A stretch of 64,000 nucleotides of DNA, taken from positions 199,241,641 through 199,305,640 of the forward strand of contig CM061139.1 in assembly GCA_030789695.1 (NCBI GenBank), given 5' to 3'. A program made the position numbers and the translations under genes. This DNA is from Scilla litardierei. Its lineage: Eukaryota > Streptophyta > Magnoliopsida > Asparagales > Asparagaceae. How positions within the stretch are numbered: the stretch's first letter is position 1; each line of letters opens with the position of its first letter. Below the pieces are notes generated by a model. The model did no database searches and was not told the origin of the DNA. It worked only from the letters and a program-made list of their open reading frames with translations. This document shows, piece by piece, positions 45,259-56,060 of the stretch.

Positions 45259-46450
45259 CTAGGTCCAACTCAAGTTCATTACCAAACCTCTCAACCAAAT
45301 AGCTTCCTTGAAAGCCTCTGTGATTTCTTTGTACTCGGCCTCCATTGTAGATAATATCGTCGTGGATTGTAGCATCGACCTCCAAGAAATAGGACCACTA
45401 GCAAGTGTGAAGACATACCCAGTAGTAGACATCCTCTTGTCAAGATCCTGAGGATAATCCGCATCAACATATCCCACTACAACATTTGAGTCGTCTTTCT
45501 TCTCAAACATGATGCCCAACTCGTTGGTGCCTCCCAAATACCTCAAAATCCACTTCACCGTATTCTTATGCTCTTTACCCGGATTTGACATGTATTTGCA
45601 AACTACACCAGTCGCTTAGGCTATGTCCGGCCTTGTGCATATCATGGCATAAATCAAGCATCCTACTACATTTGCATACGGTACCGCTTTCATCTTCTGA
45701 ATGTCATCCATCGTCTTTGGGCATTGCTCTTTGCTCAAAGAAAAATGAGACGTAAGTGGTGTAGAGACCGGTTTTGCATCCTTCATGACATACCTCTCCA
45801 CCACTTTAGAGACATATTTCTTTTGTGATAACCACAACTTTCCGGCATCTATATCTCTCCTTATCTCCATGCCCTAAATCTTTGTGGCCGTCCCAAGGTC
45901 ATTCATGTCAAACTCTTTGCCCAACTTAGACTTGATCTCAATCACCATTAACATGTGTTTACATGCAATTAGCATGTCATCCACATAGAGAAGTAACATT
46001 ATACGAGAACCATCATCAATAACCTTGTAGAAAACACAACAATCATACTCACTCCTTGAGTATCCGATATGCAACATTAAGAAGTCGAAGCGTTAGTACC
46101 ATTGTCTTGATGATTGCTGGAGCCCATATCGAGACTTCTTCAACCGACAAACAAAATCTTCTTTGCTCACTTCTTTGAACCCTTTCGGTTGTGACATGTA
46201 AATTGTTTCCTCCAACTCACCATGAAGGAAAACCATCTTCACATCAAGTTATTCAAGCTCCATGTTGAACTCTGTCAACATCACCAAGAGTATCTTAATA
46301 GAAGTGTGATTCACCATCGAAGAGAATATCTCATCATAGTCTACGTCAACCTTTTGTGAGTACCCATTCGCCATCAACCTTGCTTTGAAAGTTGGCTTGT
46401 CCTTTTCATGCAAAGGTTCCGTCCACTTGCAAGCCACCGATTACGGTCCT
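45259..46450 (-). pseudogene. Tork copia reverse transcriptase and RNase H
   Basis: Read downwards, 46437-46249 holds the start of RT (KPTFKARLMANGYSQKVDVDYDEIFS), and 46077-45874 has YDCCVFYKV and the catalytic YVDDMLIA. 45870-45616 has YVSKVVERYVMKDAKPVSTPL and PYANVVGCLIYAMICTRPDIA. 45591-45259 is RNase H (NTVKWILRYLGGTNELGI, GYVDADYPQDLDKRMSTTGY, STMEAEYKEITEAFKEAIWL). Stops between blocks show that it is inactive. Confidence 0.92.
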
Positions 46451-46469
46451 TTGGTTTAGGCACCAACTC

Positions 46470-47990
46470 TCACACGCAATTCTTGTGGAGAGATTTCATC
46501 TCCTCCACCAGTGCCTCCAACCATTCTTCTCTTTCATGTGAATACATAGCCTCTTGAAATGAACCGGGCTCATCACCACTAATGGCAAGAACATAATAAG
46601 CCTCTTCTGCTTGCTCACATCTGAGCCTATTAGGTGGCTTTGTGGTTCTTTTCATCCTTCCTTGAGCAATGCTATATGGCATTTCTTGAGGGATCTCTTG
46701 CTCCGGACCATAGCTTGAACTCCCCTCTTCCCATTGTGGAGTTTGAGTTCTTCCCAAGTCATCTAATTCAAATGAGACTTCTTGTGCCACTTTCTTACCT
46801 TTAACATCACCATCTTGTTGATCTTCAAGATCACTTGATAGCATAGTAGCCTCATTAAACACAACATCCATACTACACAATTTCTTCCTATTGACTAGAA
46901 CCCAAAGCTTGTACACATTCACATCCTTTTCAAAGCCAAGGAAGATGCATTTATGTGACTTAGCATGAAGCTTTCACCTTTCATCATGCCCGAATGCCTT
47001 TAGAAGAGTGCAATCTACTTCCTTGCCGCTCGACACCTCTTCGGCCACATTGACGTTAAGAGCTTTTGAAGTCGATCTATTCATTACATAACAAGCATGA
47101 TTAACGGCCTTCACCCAAAATGACTTTGGCACCCCCGCATGAAGCCTCATGCATCGAGCCCTCTACATGAGAGAGTTCTGTTTATCCTCTCAGGCATGCC
47201 ATTTTGTTGAGGATTCTTTGCTACGATGAAATGCCTTTTGATCCCTTCATCCTTACAAAATTGTAGAAACTTTGTATCTCGTTATTCTCCCCCATTATCA
47301 GTTCTTAAGCACTTTATCTTTCTTCCCGTTTGGTTTTCAACCTCCGCCTTCCACTTCTTGAACTTGGTGAAGACCTCGCACTTGTGCTTCATGAAATAAA
47401 CCCAAACTTTCCTTGAGAAATCATCAATGAATGTCACAAAGTAGGACGCTCCACCTTTTGACATAACAGGGCTCGGCCCCCACACATCAGTGTGTATGCA
47501 GTCAAGAACACCTTTGCTTTGGCATTCTTTCTTTGTGGTATTAAAGGAAACCTTCCTATGTTTACCCACCAAACAAAATCTGCATAGATCGAGCTTGCAT
47601 GCATACATTCCCTTAAACAAATTCCACTTGTGAAGTTCGCACATGCCCTTCTCGCTCAAGTGTCCCAACCGCATATACCACAACCTGCATTCATCACAGT
47701 CATCCTCTTTCTCCACTGTATAGATTGAGGCTCCACCCAAAATGGTGTCTCCCACGAGCTTATAAAGCTTGTTGGCCACTATTGTACCCTTCGTTAGTAC
47801 CAAGACACCTATTAGACACATTGAGAATAGCATCATTTCCGTTGAAAGTGCAACCCTTCATCTCAAGCATGCCCAAAGAAATTAAGTTCTTCTTGAGTGT
47901 CGGCACATGTCTAACTCCTCCCAATGTATAGATCACACCATCATGCATTTTGATTTTTATGTTCCACGTTCCAATTGTCTTACACAGTGC
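46470..47990 (-). pseudogene. Tork copia protease/integrase remnant
   Basis: 48008-47760 carries the end of protease and linker (LGGVRHVPTLKKNLISLGML). 47836-47282 is pre-integrase and integrase: LWYMRLGHLSEKGM, CRFCLVGKHRKVSF, LDCIHTDVWGPSP, SYFVTFIDDFSRKVWVYF and CLRTDNGGE. The first two acidic residues of the DDE triad are visible. 46922-46470 is the C-terminal linker. A stop follows NGGE and the rest is shifted. Confidence 0.9.
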
Positions 47991-48229
47991 ATCATTTTCC
48001 ATCAACACCGAACCACCATTGTAGGCCTAATAAGTATCAAACCATTCATGACTTAGACACATATAATAAGAGCAACCGGAATCTAAAATCCACACATGGG
48101 ACAATGAGTTACCTTGAGAGACGGAGAGGAGATCCACTTCACTTTCGGAAGCAACACTAGCCAAATCATCATTCATCGACTTCTTTCCCTCCTTTTGTGC
48201 TATCCACGCTTTGCAATCTCTCTTGAAGT

Positions 48230-48975
48230 GCCATTAACCCTTGCAATAGAAGCATGCAATATCTTTCTTACTTCTTGGCTTGGACCAGGAGTTGTACATC
48301 TTGCATTTGACTCTTTCTTTGCTTGTACCTCTATCGCTAGATTCCTCTTTGACTAGGAGACCTTCCATGTTGGAATCACCATTGGAGGATCTTTTTCTTG
48401 CGGCATTTGAGATTATATCTTGGATCACCTCTTCAAACTTGAGAGTCTATTTCCATACAATAGAGTAGTAACAAAGTGATCATAGGAGTCCGCAAGAGAA
48501 CTCAACAACAAAAGTGACGTGTCTTCATCATCTAACTTCACATCCAACCTCAAGAGGTCGCAAATAATCCTATTGAAGATGTTCATATGTTCCAACAGAT
48601 CCTTATCTTCTTCCATCTTCAACACATAGAGTTGCTTCTTCAAGTGTAACTTGTTTGATAAAGACTTCCCCATGTAAAGCTTCTCAAGCTTCTCCCATAG
48701 ATCTTTTGTCGTTTCATCTTCACTAACATTGTACAACACATCATCCGAGAGATACAGTTGTATTGTGCTCACCACCCTTTCATCTAGATCGGCACATAAA
48801 TCATCTTTGATCTTTTCCGGCTTCTTTGTCTTCCCCAACGAAGCAATCTTGAGTTCTTGTTGTATAAGAACATTTCTTACCCTTATTTGCTATAACCCGA
48901 AGTTGACACGGCCATCAAACGTCGCCGCCTCAAACTTGACCCATGCGGAAGTAGAAGTTCCCTTAAAGGCCATTT
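48230..48975 (-). pseudogene. Tork copia gag (UBN2 type)
   Basis: 48838-48425 encodes LDERVVSTIQLYLSDDVLYN, TTKDLWEKLEKLYMGKSLSN and LHLKKQLYVLKMEEDKDLLE, the UBN2 gag core, with the start of gag at about 48972 (MAFKGTSTSAWVKFEA-like). The zinc knuckle near 48230-48262 begins CFYCKG but has a stop before WHFKRDC. The frame is broken between 48838 and 48972. Confidence 0.88.
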
Positions 48976-49089
48976 GTTAAACAATTTGTGTGCGCCAAAT
49001 TTCCCGCAACTCAAAATCTAGAAATTGCCGAAATTTCTTCACCTAAAATGCTCCAAATGAGTAGAAATAAGGATAACAATTGAACCCAA

Positions 49090-49103
49090 GCTTTGATACC
49101 AAT
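49090..49103 (-). other. Primer-binding site of the Tork copia element
   Basis: The minus strand reads ATTGGTATCAAAGC directly after the LTR end. This is close to TGGTATCAGAGC, the complement of the plant initiator Met tRNA 3' end. Confidence 0.85.
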
Positions 49104-49444
49104 TGTGAGGACCTCGGTTCCCTCTCGAGGTCGACCTTGGATCAATTTGATCAGCTCAGATAAATGGGCTCGGACAATCTTGAGCACGGCAAACTACAAG
49201 ATAGGCTAGACCTCAACCACAATGTCACTTTGTGGATCTCAACCGATCAATCAAGCACAACAATATGCGAGACAAAAGAGAAGAACAAACTAGAGCACAC
49301 ATAAGAGTGGAAAAGCAATTACCAAGCTTTATTAGAAGTCACCAAGGAACCATACAAATATTTAAGCCCAAATCCTCACCACACAAGTATACCCCTCACT
49401 AAGACACATATAAACAACTAGAGTTTTGTAGCCAAACTCTAACA
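49104..49444 (-). repeat. 5' LTR of the Tork copia element
   Basis: A 341-bp LTR, TGTGAGGACCTCGG...CTCTAACA on the plus strand. It is the uninterrupted reference for the broken 3' LTR at 33441-44883 and shows visible divergence from it. The element is therefore older than the insertions inside it. Confidence 0.88.
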
Positions 49445-49499
49445 AGTTGTGCGTGAGAGTAAAACAGCTGGTGTGCGCGTAGCAATTCCCTTTGAAAAT

Positions 49500-50661
49500 A
49501 TTGTATGTTCAAAGCCATGATGCATTGATTCTTTTAAAAGGACATCAGTTACATTATTAGACATTTCTAAGGTTCCGGCTGGATACATTACACTAGAATA
49601 TAAAAAAATTTGTGTTGAAAACAGGAAATTGATGCAGTGGGTTCATTTTGAATCTGTTTCAGGCTCACAATTCTCGGTTCACATCTCAGATTTTAACTTG
49701 TTAGTAGTAGGTTATAAAATTCCTTAAACCTTAAGGAAGGGGTTTATCATATGTTAAGTGTTTAATTATAATTGTGAGATACATCTGGTGGGTTCATACG
49801 TGTATTATATCATTTCATTATATACACAACAAAATATTTATTACGTGTCATGTCTAAGACTAATCATTACTGCATTGCATCACATACTCGTGCAGCTCTT
49901 GTCCGTGTTACCTAACCTAAGTTGAGAGAATACAGCCGACATATTTCGTATAAACCGTTGAAAAATAAAGTAGGTCATGTATTTCCACCAAAAAAAACCA
50001 GTTCATGTTACATTTCATGTATGTATTATGTATGAGGCATGCAATTTTGTGTAACCACAGCTAGCGTAAAATCGCAAGCCTTGACGGTGGTCCAGCAGAC
50101 AATTTCATCTAGCAGTAAAGCTAATTGAGTAATTAAAGCATTTTCCCCATTAATGAATTACTCTAGCACAAAAATCAGGGCGAACAAATCAAACGTTACT
50201 TCTCATGTCTCCCATCGCTGCGGCAGCAGAAAGCAGTGTCCGAACTATTTGCAGCGAATAAAAAACGATATCCTCTTTGAAATTGCAAAATTATTAATGC
50301 TAATCCTCCGCACTTTAGGGACGGATCTCGCTTGAATACAATTAATAAATGCTTATAGCCCAAGAGATCCTACCATAGCTTAATATATAGTAATCTCACA
50401 GTTTAATAGCTGTATACCATCAAACATCAGCTAATTAAGAGCTAGCAGCCCCCCTAGAGCTCATCAACTGATGCAATTTGCTTTATCATAAGCCGAAATT
50501 ATTAGGGCACTCCTGTTACTCTGCTTTCTTGGACACAACCCCAAGTCCATAGGGAAGGACACCCTACTCCACCGCATGGCAACGTTGACTCAAATTTGTT
50601 TAAAGCGCACACATCATCAACAAGGAAAATAAAACTTTAAAAATATTGATATATAAAAAAA
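49500..50661. other. Intergenic DNA
   Basis: I see no gene, repeat or RNA in this stretch, apart from the 34-bp flank copy at 49506-49539 noted with the MULE-like element. Confidence 0.4.
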
Positions 50662-51450
50662 TTAGTCATAACACATGCCCGCGGACACTGTTCATTTAAG
50701 ATTTCCACCGCGAAATCTTTGTTCTCCAAAAAATTATTTCCACAGCCAAAATTTAACAGAACAATAAATTAGCGTAAAAATATTTAGCGGCACGGGCCCC
50801 TTCAGCGCGGAACAACAAATTCGGCGCATGCGCCTTCGACGCGGAACAACAAATTCGACGTCGAACAACAAATTAGCATAAAAAATTTTAGCGGACACCT
50901 TCGGCTTCGAACAACAAATTTGGCGCACGTGCCTTCGTTGCGAAACAAGAAAATAGCGTAAAAAAATTTAGCGGGTGCCATCGGCGCGGGCTCCTTCAGC
51001 GCGGAACAACAAACCTCAGGGTTTTTTTACACTAATTTATTATTCCGCTAAATTGTTTTACCTAAATTTTTTATTTTGTTTAATTTAATGGATCATACTT
51101 CTCCACAATCTTTCCAAAGTCACTTTTAATTTCAAAGTTTAGGTTTATAAGGTACTTTTCCCCCCAAATTTAATCTTCACAATCTTTCCCAAGACACTTC
51201 TAATTTCAAAGTTTAGGTTCCCAAGACACTTTCTCCCCCAAATTTAATCTTCACAATATTTCCCAAAACACTTCTAATTTCAAAGTTTTGGTTTCCAAGA
51301 CACTTTTCCCACCAAAATTTAAGTTTTCCCACTAAAATTTTCACAAAATCCAACCTCAAGCATTGATTTCCCAAGATTAAATCACAGTCACTCTTTATCT
51401 TGTCCTAGTCAGCCCTAAAATTCAAAAAACGCTACCAAATGTATAATAGA
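50662..51450 (-). mobile_element. Non-autonomous Helitron, copy 3
   Basis: The minus strand begins A|TCTATTATACATTTGG with TTTTTTGAATT soon after, and ends TTATGACTAA|T (CTRR^T) behind a diverged GTGTCCGCGGGCATG hairpin region. The last bases, GTTATGACTAAT, match copy 1 (GTTATGACTAGT). The body (50760-51010) repeats units built from GCGGAACAACAAATT, GGCGC and AGCGTAAAAAATTTAGCGG. It is longer than the other copies because these units are amplified. No coding. Confidence 0.68.
50755..51010. repeat. Interspersed AACAACAAATT / AGCGTAAAA units in the Helitron
   Basis: About six AACAACAAATT or AACAATAAATT units alternate with TTAGCG-type blocks and GC-rich spacers (CCTTCAGCGCGG, GCGCATGCGCC). One or two similar units lie in Helitron copy 1 (2040-2120). 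This is an irregular minisatellite. Confidence 0.75.
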
Positions 51451-51552
51451 TGGATAAACGAGCATTGACTAAGAGGGGTGCCCCGAGTCAGGGAAAGATC
51501 CAGTGGCCTTGGATTTGGAAATGAAATGGAGTAAAGAGATAAATAAAGGCTT

Positions 51553-51716
51553 CTGCTGTCTACACCCCCTGCATTCGGTGCAGGGAGGTGACAATCATCC
51601 AAATAAAGGATGTTAGCAAGAGAGAGAGTATTTGATGTGACTCATAAATTTTAATTGTTTTCTAATTTTGAAAAGCTGTCCCCTCCTTACACCGAAAATC
51701 GGTGTAGATAGCAATG
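51553..51716. mobile_element. Mini-hairpin MITE, copy 1
   Basis: The left end has TGTCTACACC...GGTGCAGGGAGGTGAC and the right end is the inverted form (CCTTACACCG...CGGTGTAGATAGCA). Each end has its own small stem (CACCGAAAATCGGTG on the right). The internal CAAGAGAGAGAG block is shared with other copies. Confidence 0.6.
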
Positions 51717-51781
51717 TTCTAAATAAATAACAAGTGATAATCTCGATGTGCCATTATACTGTGCTACTCTGTGCAGGTGTG

Positions 51782-51785
<4 letters not shown>

Positions 51786-51816
<31 letters not shown>
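51786..51816. repeat. (GA)n microsatellite
   Basis: A run of about 15 GA units. Confidence 0.95.
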
Positions 51817-51818
<2 letters not shown>

Positions 51819-52263
51819 AGGTCAGCATCCAGTGGCTGCCAAAGTGAAGGGTATCTGCTAGGCCAAGTGGGGCCCCGGACTGGCAATGGGTACTGTAGCC
51901 ACTCTGCTCAGCCACTGAATTCGGTTATGTTCTGAGAGGTTCGTCTACGTACACCAAAGCTGATATAATGTGTGGAGACGGGGCTTACACTTAACAGTGA
52001 CAGCACAGGTGCATCCCACGGTGTTGCCTCCACAGGCCGTCGATCGATTGTGTTGAGATTGGTGCGTTTTGCTCGAGAGATCAACGGCTTGCAGCACTGG
52101 AGGGTCCAATTCCAGATGACTGGCATACCGTATTGAAGCAAATATCTCCAACAAGAAGTGGATGGTTTCTTGCATGGAGTTTTTCCCATCCAAATAACGA
52201 AACATATCACATCAAGCCCATGCCCATCCAAATAATCTTCCCTAAGCAAATATCTCAAGACCA

Positions 52264-52430
52264 CTGCTGTCGGCACCCCTGACAATAGGGGTGCATTGAC
52301 TTTTTCATCCTAAAATTGGAAATTTCACCTACACTCTCTCATCTCATATTTATTAATTTTCCTTTATAAGTTAAAATGGGCCCAAAATCCAATATGCACC
52401 CCTATGCGTAGGGGTGCGGATAGCAATTTC
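52264..52430. mobile_element. Mini-hairpin MITE, copy 2
   Basis: The left end is CTGTCGGCACCCCTGACAAT with AGGGGTGCATTGAC, and the right end ATGCACCCCTATGCGTAGGG then GTGCGGATAGCA. These are inverted ends with internal stems (CACCCCT/AGGGGTG). The body has CTACACTCTCTCATCTCA as in copies 3 and 4. Confidence 0.6.
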
Positions 52431-52440
52431 CATAGAGCCG

Positions 52441-52605
52441 GACCCTATACACCCTCGTTTCGGTGTATAGAGGTGACAATCCCCCCAAAATGAAATATAC
52501 AAGGAGAGAGTGAGAGTGATTTAACAGAATTTTGTTTTTGTTTTTTCCAAAATTGGAAAGCCCGTCACATCCCTGCACCGGTCTTTGGTGTATAAAGCAA
52601 CTCTC
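52441..52605. mobile_element. Mini-hairpin MITE, copy 3
   Basis: The left end is CTATACACCCTCGTTTCGGT then GTATAGAGGTGAC, and the right end GTCACATCCCTGCACCGG then TTTGGTGTATAAAGCA. It lies within a few bases of copy 2 in the same region. Confidence 0.6.
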
Positions 52606-53688
52606 TTTCCATATCTCAAATCTTTTGCAACTTACTTCTGTCATTCTCTCTCACACACACACACACAGTAGATTGGGAATCAGACAGTCCCCCCGGCGGC
52701 TCTATGGACAGAGGAGTGCCGGCACAACTCATACAACTGCTCGAAGCCAATCAATGGGACAATGACAATATTGAAAATCAGGCTATATCAAAATGTACCA
52801 CTCATTCAGTCATCTACCTCCACAAAGCCGATCGACTGAATATTCAAACACAACGATGCTCTTGTAACTAGTCTTCTTTTGCACGAGATATTTTTCCATT
52901 CGTGATCGAAGTAAAGAATGTCCGTAATTTCTATACAGATTGTAGCATCAACTAACAAACAAACATAAAGTGCTAGTAAAATTCCCTCAAAAACAAGGAC
53001 AGCATGCAAACATTCGAAGTTATGGTAAGTGCATGAATGTAAGAACATGCGATCTCCGACAATCTATTTCTATCAAGATGCAACATGTCGGAATTGTACT
53101 TGAATTGTTCTATTCATCATGTCCTTGCATGCTCACAAGAATACATAGCAGCAAGGCTCCACAACTGTTTCCAAAACTTGGGTTGATATTATTCCAAGCG
53201 TTCAATTCATCAGCAGCTGAAGATATCACTGCTGCTACAATACGCTTTCCAAAAAATCCGCATGAGCTCCAAACCAGATGTTTAGAAGCCCACATATCCT
53301 CAAACCAGCATTAAAGCCAGCCTGTATGATGATGTGATTGTTCTATACCGCACTTTTGACACCATTTGCTTTTTATACTCTCAAGTATCCTTTTCTTTGG
53401 ATATCTTGTTCATTAGAGAGATGAATCTGTCAAACGTGGCCTCTGAACGTGCTTGTTATTGTCTTCTTACTCCCACAGAGTTTCTTGTGGGTTCTTTCCT
53501 TTTCATGGTTTCATGCATGAATTATCTCGAGCACGACAGATTGTGATAAATCTTTGGTGTTGTGTCCATTTCTCTCTACTGTTTTGGACACTAATGCCGG
53601 GCGAGTGTCCATGCATTAGTACCCCTTAAAAAAGATGCTAGTTGGTCGATCCATCGTTGTAAAGGTTTGTCACGTTATTCTAGGATTC

Positions 53689-53850
53689 GACTATATACAC
53701 CGAATTTTCGGTGTATGGATGTGACTTGTTTCCAAAAATGGAAAGCAAATCAAACACTTGTCACTTCACATGCACTCTCTCTCCTACTTTATTTCCTTTT
53801 TTGGACAAATAAAGATTATATACACCCCTTTTGGAGGTGTATATAGCACC
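53689..53850. mobile_element. Mini-hairpin MITE, copy 4
   Basis: The left end CTATATACACCGAATTTTCG with GTGTATGGATGTGAC, and the right end TATACACCCCTTTTGGAGGT with GTATATAGCA, are inverted partners with internal stems. The body includes CACTCTCTCTCCTAC. Confidence 0.6.
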
Positions 53851-54269
53851 CTCCTTATTCTATTGTTGTTGTGTTTTAACAAGTTGTTGACTGACAGGTA
53901 GTCGTCTTAGGACATGTTCTTTTTGTTGAGAATGGTTTTGTGTAAAGATGATTGGGTGTGAAATTTTGATGTGAGTAAAGTTTGATTTTTTTTGTTGACA
54001 AGTTGGTTGGAAAGTTGTTTTGAGAAAGTTTTATGGGTCACATACAACTTTCTTATGTTTTTTTTCTTTGGAATGTTGTTTGAAAAGTTGGATGAAGAAT
54101 GTTATATGGGGCCAACTAATTATTATTATTATTATTTTTTGAATGGTAAGCAAAATTTATTCATATAACTCAACAAATTACAATATTGGTTTACAAAGTA
54201 GAATCAAACATTAAACGCAAGAGAAACAAAGCCATACAAAAACTTACAACTCCGATAAAGCAAGGAATC

Positions 54270-55640
54270 CTAGCGATATTTAGGATTCCGAGTTTCCCTT
54301 GAGCTTTTCCGTCGAGGTGGGTCCAAATAACTCTTTTTAAGTGTCTTTAATTTTGGAGCTAAGCGGCGCATTTCATCCTCCCACTCTTGGTTTATCATTG
54401 TAGCATCTCCATCAAATTCTTCCACCCATTCTTCCTCATATTCATCCTCATCACTATTTTCATCCTCATCAGCATTTTCATCCCCAACATTGTCAGGGTC
54501 ATCAACACGGTCATTACCAGAAGGGCCCCCAACTTCCACAGAATTTGGAATCACATGTACATCCGATGCATCACCATTAGTAACCTCTACATTTCCATTA
54601 GAAGGGCCTCCAGGCTCTATAGTAGATGAAAAACCTCTACTCGTAACATTCCCTTCATTAATCAACACACTTCCAGCCGCAGACATAGTAGCCTTACCTT
54701 TCTCCATCCAAACCTTCTTAAACGGACATTGGGAGGTTGAATGCCCAAAGCACTCACACGTTGGACAGCTTGGAGGCAAGTTTTCATATTCCACTTTAAT
54801 GATCACATTCTCCTCATGCTCCACAGCAATCTCAATTTTATTTTGCAATTTGGTCTTTGCATCAATTTCAACAAAGCATCTTGCATAGGAGTATCTTTCT
54901 CCCAAAGCTGTAGCCTTATCAAGGAATAATGGCTTACCTATAGAGCTAGCAATTATACTTATGCACTCTGAGGACCAAAATTTCAGTGGTAAGTCAGGAA
55001 ATCTTACCCACACTGGAATTGATGACAGAAGATCTCTGTCCATAGTGGGGTCTGGAGTCCATCGTCGTAGCACTATCACTCTTTTATCGAACATCCACGG
55101 CCCTCCTTGGAGTATACTGCTGCAATCTTCCTCCAGCTCAAACACGAAGAAGAAAAAGCCATTTTCTCTATAGTGGACCTGTAAAGTACCTTTTGGCCGC
55201 CACAAACGATGAACACATGCACGAAGGTGAGAATATAAAGGTTTGTCACCCACAACATAACCAGCAAGTGTCCGTTCCCATTTTGCAACATTAGTAGAGA
55301 TTGCTTCCTGCGGGATCCACAGGACAGTCTTCCCTGAAGGGACCTCCCGAAGAGGATAGTAAGAACATTTGCTAATCTCTTCTACAGCGCGTCCAACAGA
55401 AAAAAGCGAACTCCAGGCTTCTCGACATGTCTTCGCCACTCTTAAAGGAGCAGGTGGTTGGCCGACAGCTTTTCCCTTCCGAATGTTTTTAGAATTCCGT
55501 TGTAATACGGGATATTCTTCAGCGTAGTTGGGTGTTGACTTTGCTACAGCAGACGTTGACATCCTTTGAAGACAAAATGAAGAACATTGATGAAAACGGT
55601 TTCCAGCGTTGATACAGGAGGGATTGGATCTGCTACCCAT
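54270..55640 (-). CDS. LINE ORF1-like protein (DUF4283-like domain plus zinc knuckle)
   Basis: An uninterrupted 456-codon frame. Residues about 90-270 match the DUF4283 pattern of plant LINE ORF1 proteins: a GKTVLWIPQEAI block, KWERTLAGYVVGDKP, FFFFVFELEEDCSSILQGGP with WMFDKRVIVLRRW, then PVWVRFPDLPLKFWSSECIS and GKPLFLDKAT. A zinc knuckle CPTCECFGHSTSQC (CX2CX4HX4C) follows at about residue 295. The C-terminus is acidic (DENADEDENSDEDEYEEEW) and then basic (PPRRKSSRETRNPKYR). The known role is RNA binding in the LINE ribonucleoprotein. It may start at the first Met or at the second (residue 27). No RT frame follows. The intact frame amid dead elements could reflect youth, mobilisation in trans or, less likely, a domesticated gene. 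Confidence 0.85.
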   Translation of the reverse strand: MGSRSNPSCINAGNRFHQCSSFCLQRMSTSAVAKSTPNYAEEYPVLQRNSKNIRKGKAVGQPPAPLRVAKTCREAWSSLFSVGRAVEEISKCSYYPLREVPSGKTVLWIPQEAISTNVAKWERTLAGYVVGDKPLYSHLRACVHRLWRPKGTLQVHYRENGFFFFVFELEEDCSSILQGGPWMFDKRVIVLRRWTPDPTMDRDLLSSIPVWVRFPDLPLKFWSSECISIIASSIGKPLFLDKATALGERYSYARCFVEIDAKTKLQNKIEIAVEHEENVIIKVEYENLPPSCPTCECFGHSTSQCPFKKVWMEKGKATMSAAGSVLINEGNVTSRGFSSTIEPGGPSNGNVEVTNGDASDVHVIPNSVEVGGPSGNDRVDDPDNVGDENADEDENSDEDEYEEEWVEEFDGDATMINQEWEDEMRRLAPKLKTLKKSYLDPPRRKSSRETRNPKYR

Positions 55641-55784
55641 GATCAGCTCGTGGACCCTGATCAGTCAGCCAGCGGGGGAGACGACACCCAGACCGGATCA
55701 AAACCCGCCGTGATCTGGCGTCGAGAGAACCTGAAGCCTGAAGCGACTGATCTGGCGTCGAGGAAACACCGGATCTGAGCGCCT

Positions 55785-56060
55785 GAAGCGATCAGGTCTA
55801 CGAATGACCAGATCAGGTCTGCGCAGCGAAGTCGACCGGAGCTGGATCTTGACAGCAGCGAATCGACCGGAGGTCTGCGCAGCGGAGTCGATCGGGGGGA
55901 GTCGAGCGGAGTCGACTGGATTCGCTTCATGCGTCGACCGGATTCCGATCAATCTTCGAGCAGCAAATCGACCGGAGGTCTGAGTCGCGCAGCGAATCGA
56001 CCGGAGGTGATCGTGCAGCGGACCCGACCAGGTTATCGACCGGATTCGAGGAGCCAGATC
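55785..56060 (-). repeat. GC-rich degenerate repeats in the LINE leader
   Basis: Repeated GAATCGACCGGAGGTCTG and GCGCAGCGAAGTCGACCGGA units on the plus strand, at least six copies with variation, lie just upstream of the ORF1 start. Promoter-like 5' repeats are common in LINE 5' untranslated regions. Activity here is inference. Confidence 0.75.

Larger units (their letters stand above)
33441..49444 (-). mobile_element. Tork/TNT1-like copia retrotransposon with two insertions in its 3' LTR
   Basis: The 5' LTR (minus strand) is 49104-49444, ending CCTCACA next to a primer-binding site ATTGGTATCAAAGC (49090-49103, initiator-Met tRNA type). Pol runs down to 45259. The polypurine tract AAGGTGGAGAT (44884-44894) abuts the 3' LTR, which begins TGTTAGAGTTTGG at 44883. 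That LTR is broken into 44641-44883, 41692-41845 and 33441-33536 by a solo LTR and a gypsy element. The target duplications are GGTTG and AGTTG (4 of 5). Coding is broken by several stops and shifts. Confidence 0.88.
32863..49490. mobile_element. MULE-like element, split by a nested copia
   Basis: The left end (32863-32905) reads GGGAGTTGCTCTGCGCA and includes CTGTTTTACTC. The right end (49446-49490) is its diverged inverse (GGGAATTGCTACGCGCA, CTGTTTTACTC on the minus strand). The flanking 9-mers TCTAAAAAT (32854-32862) and TTTGAAAAT (49491-49499) agree at 7 of 9 positions, the length for Mutator elements. Without the nested copia the element is about 620 bp and mostly a C-rich segment (33040-33410). 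A 34-bp direct repeat with 5 mismatches also flanks it (32827-32860 and 49506-49539). It has no transposase. Confidence 0.55.
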
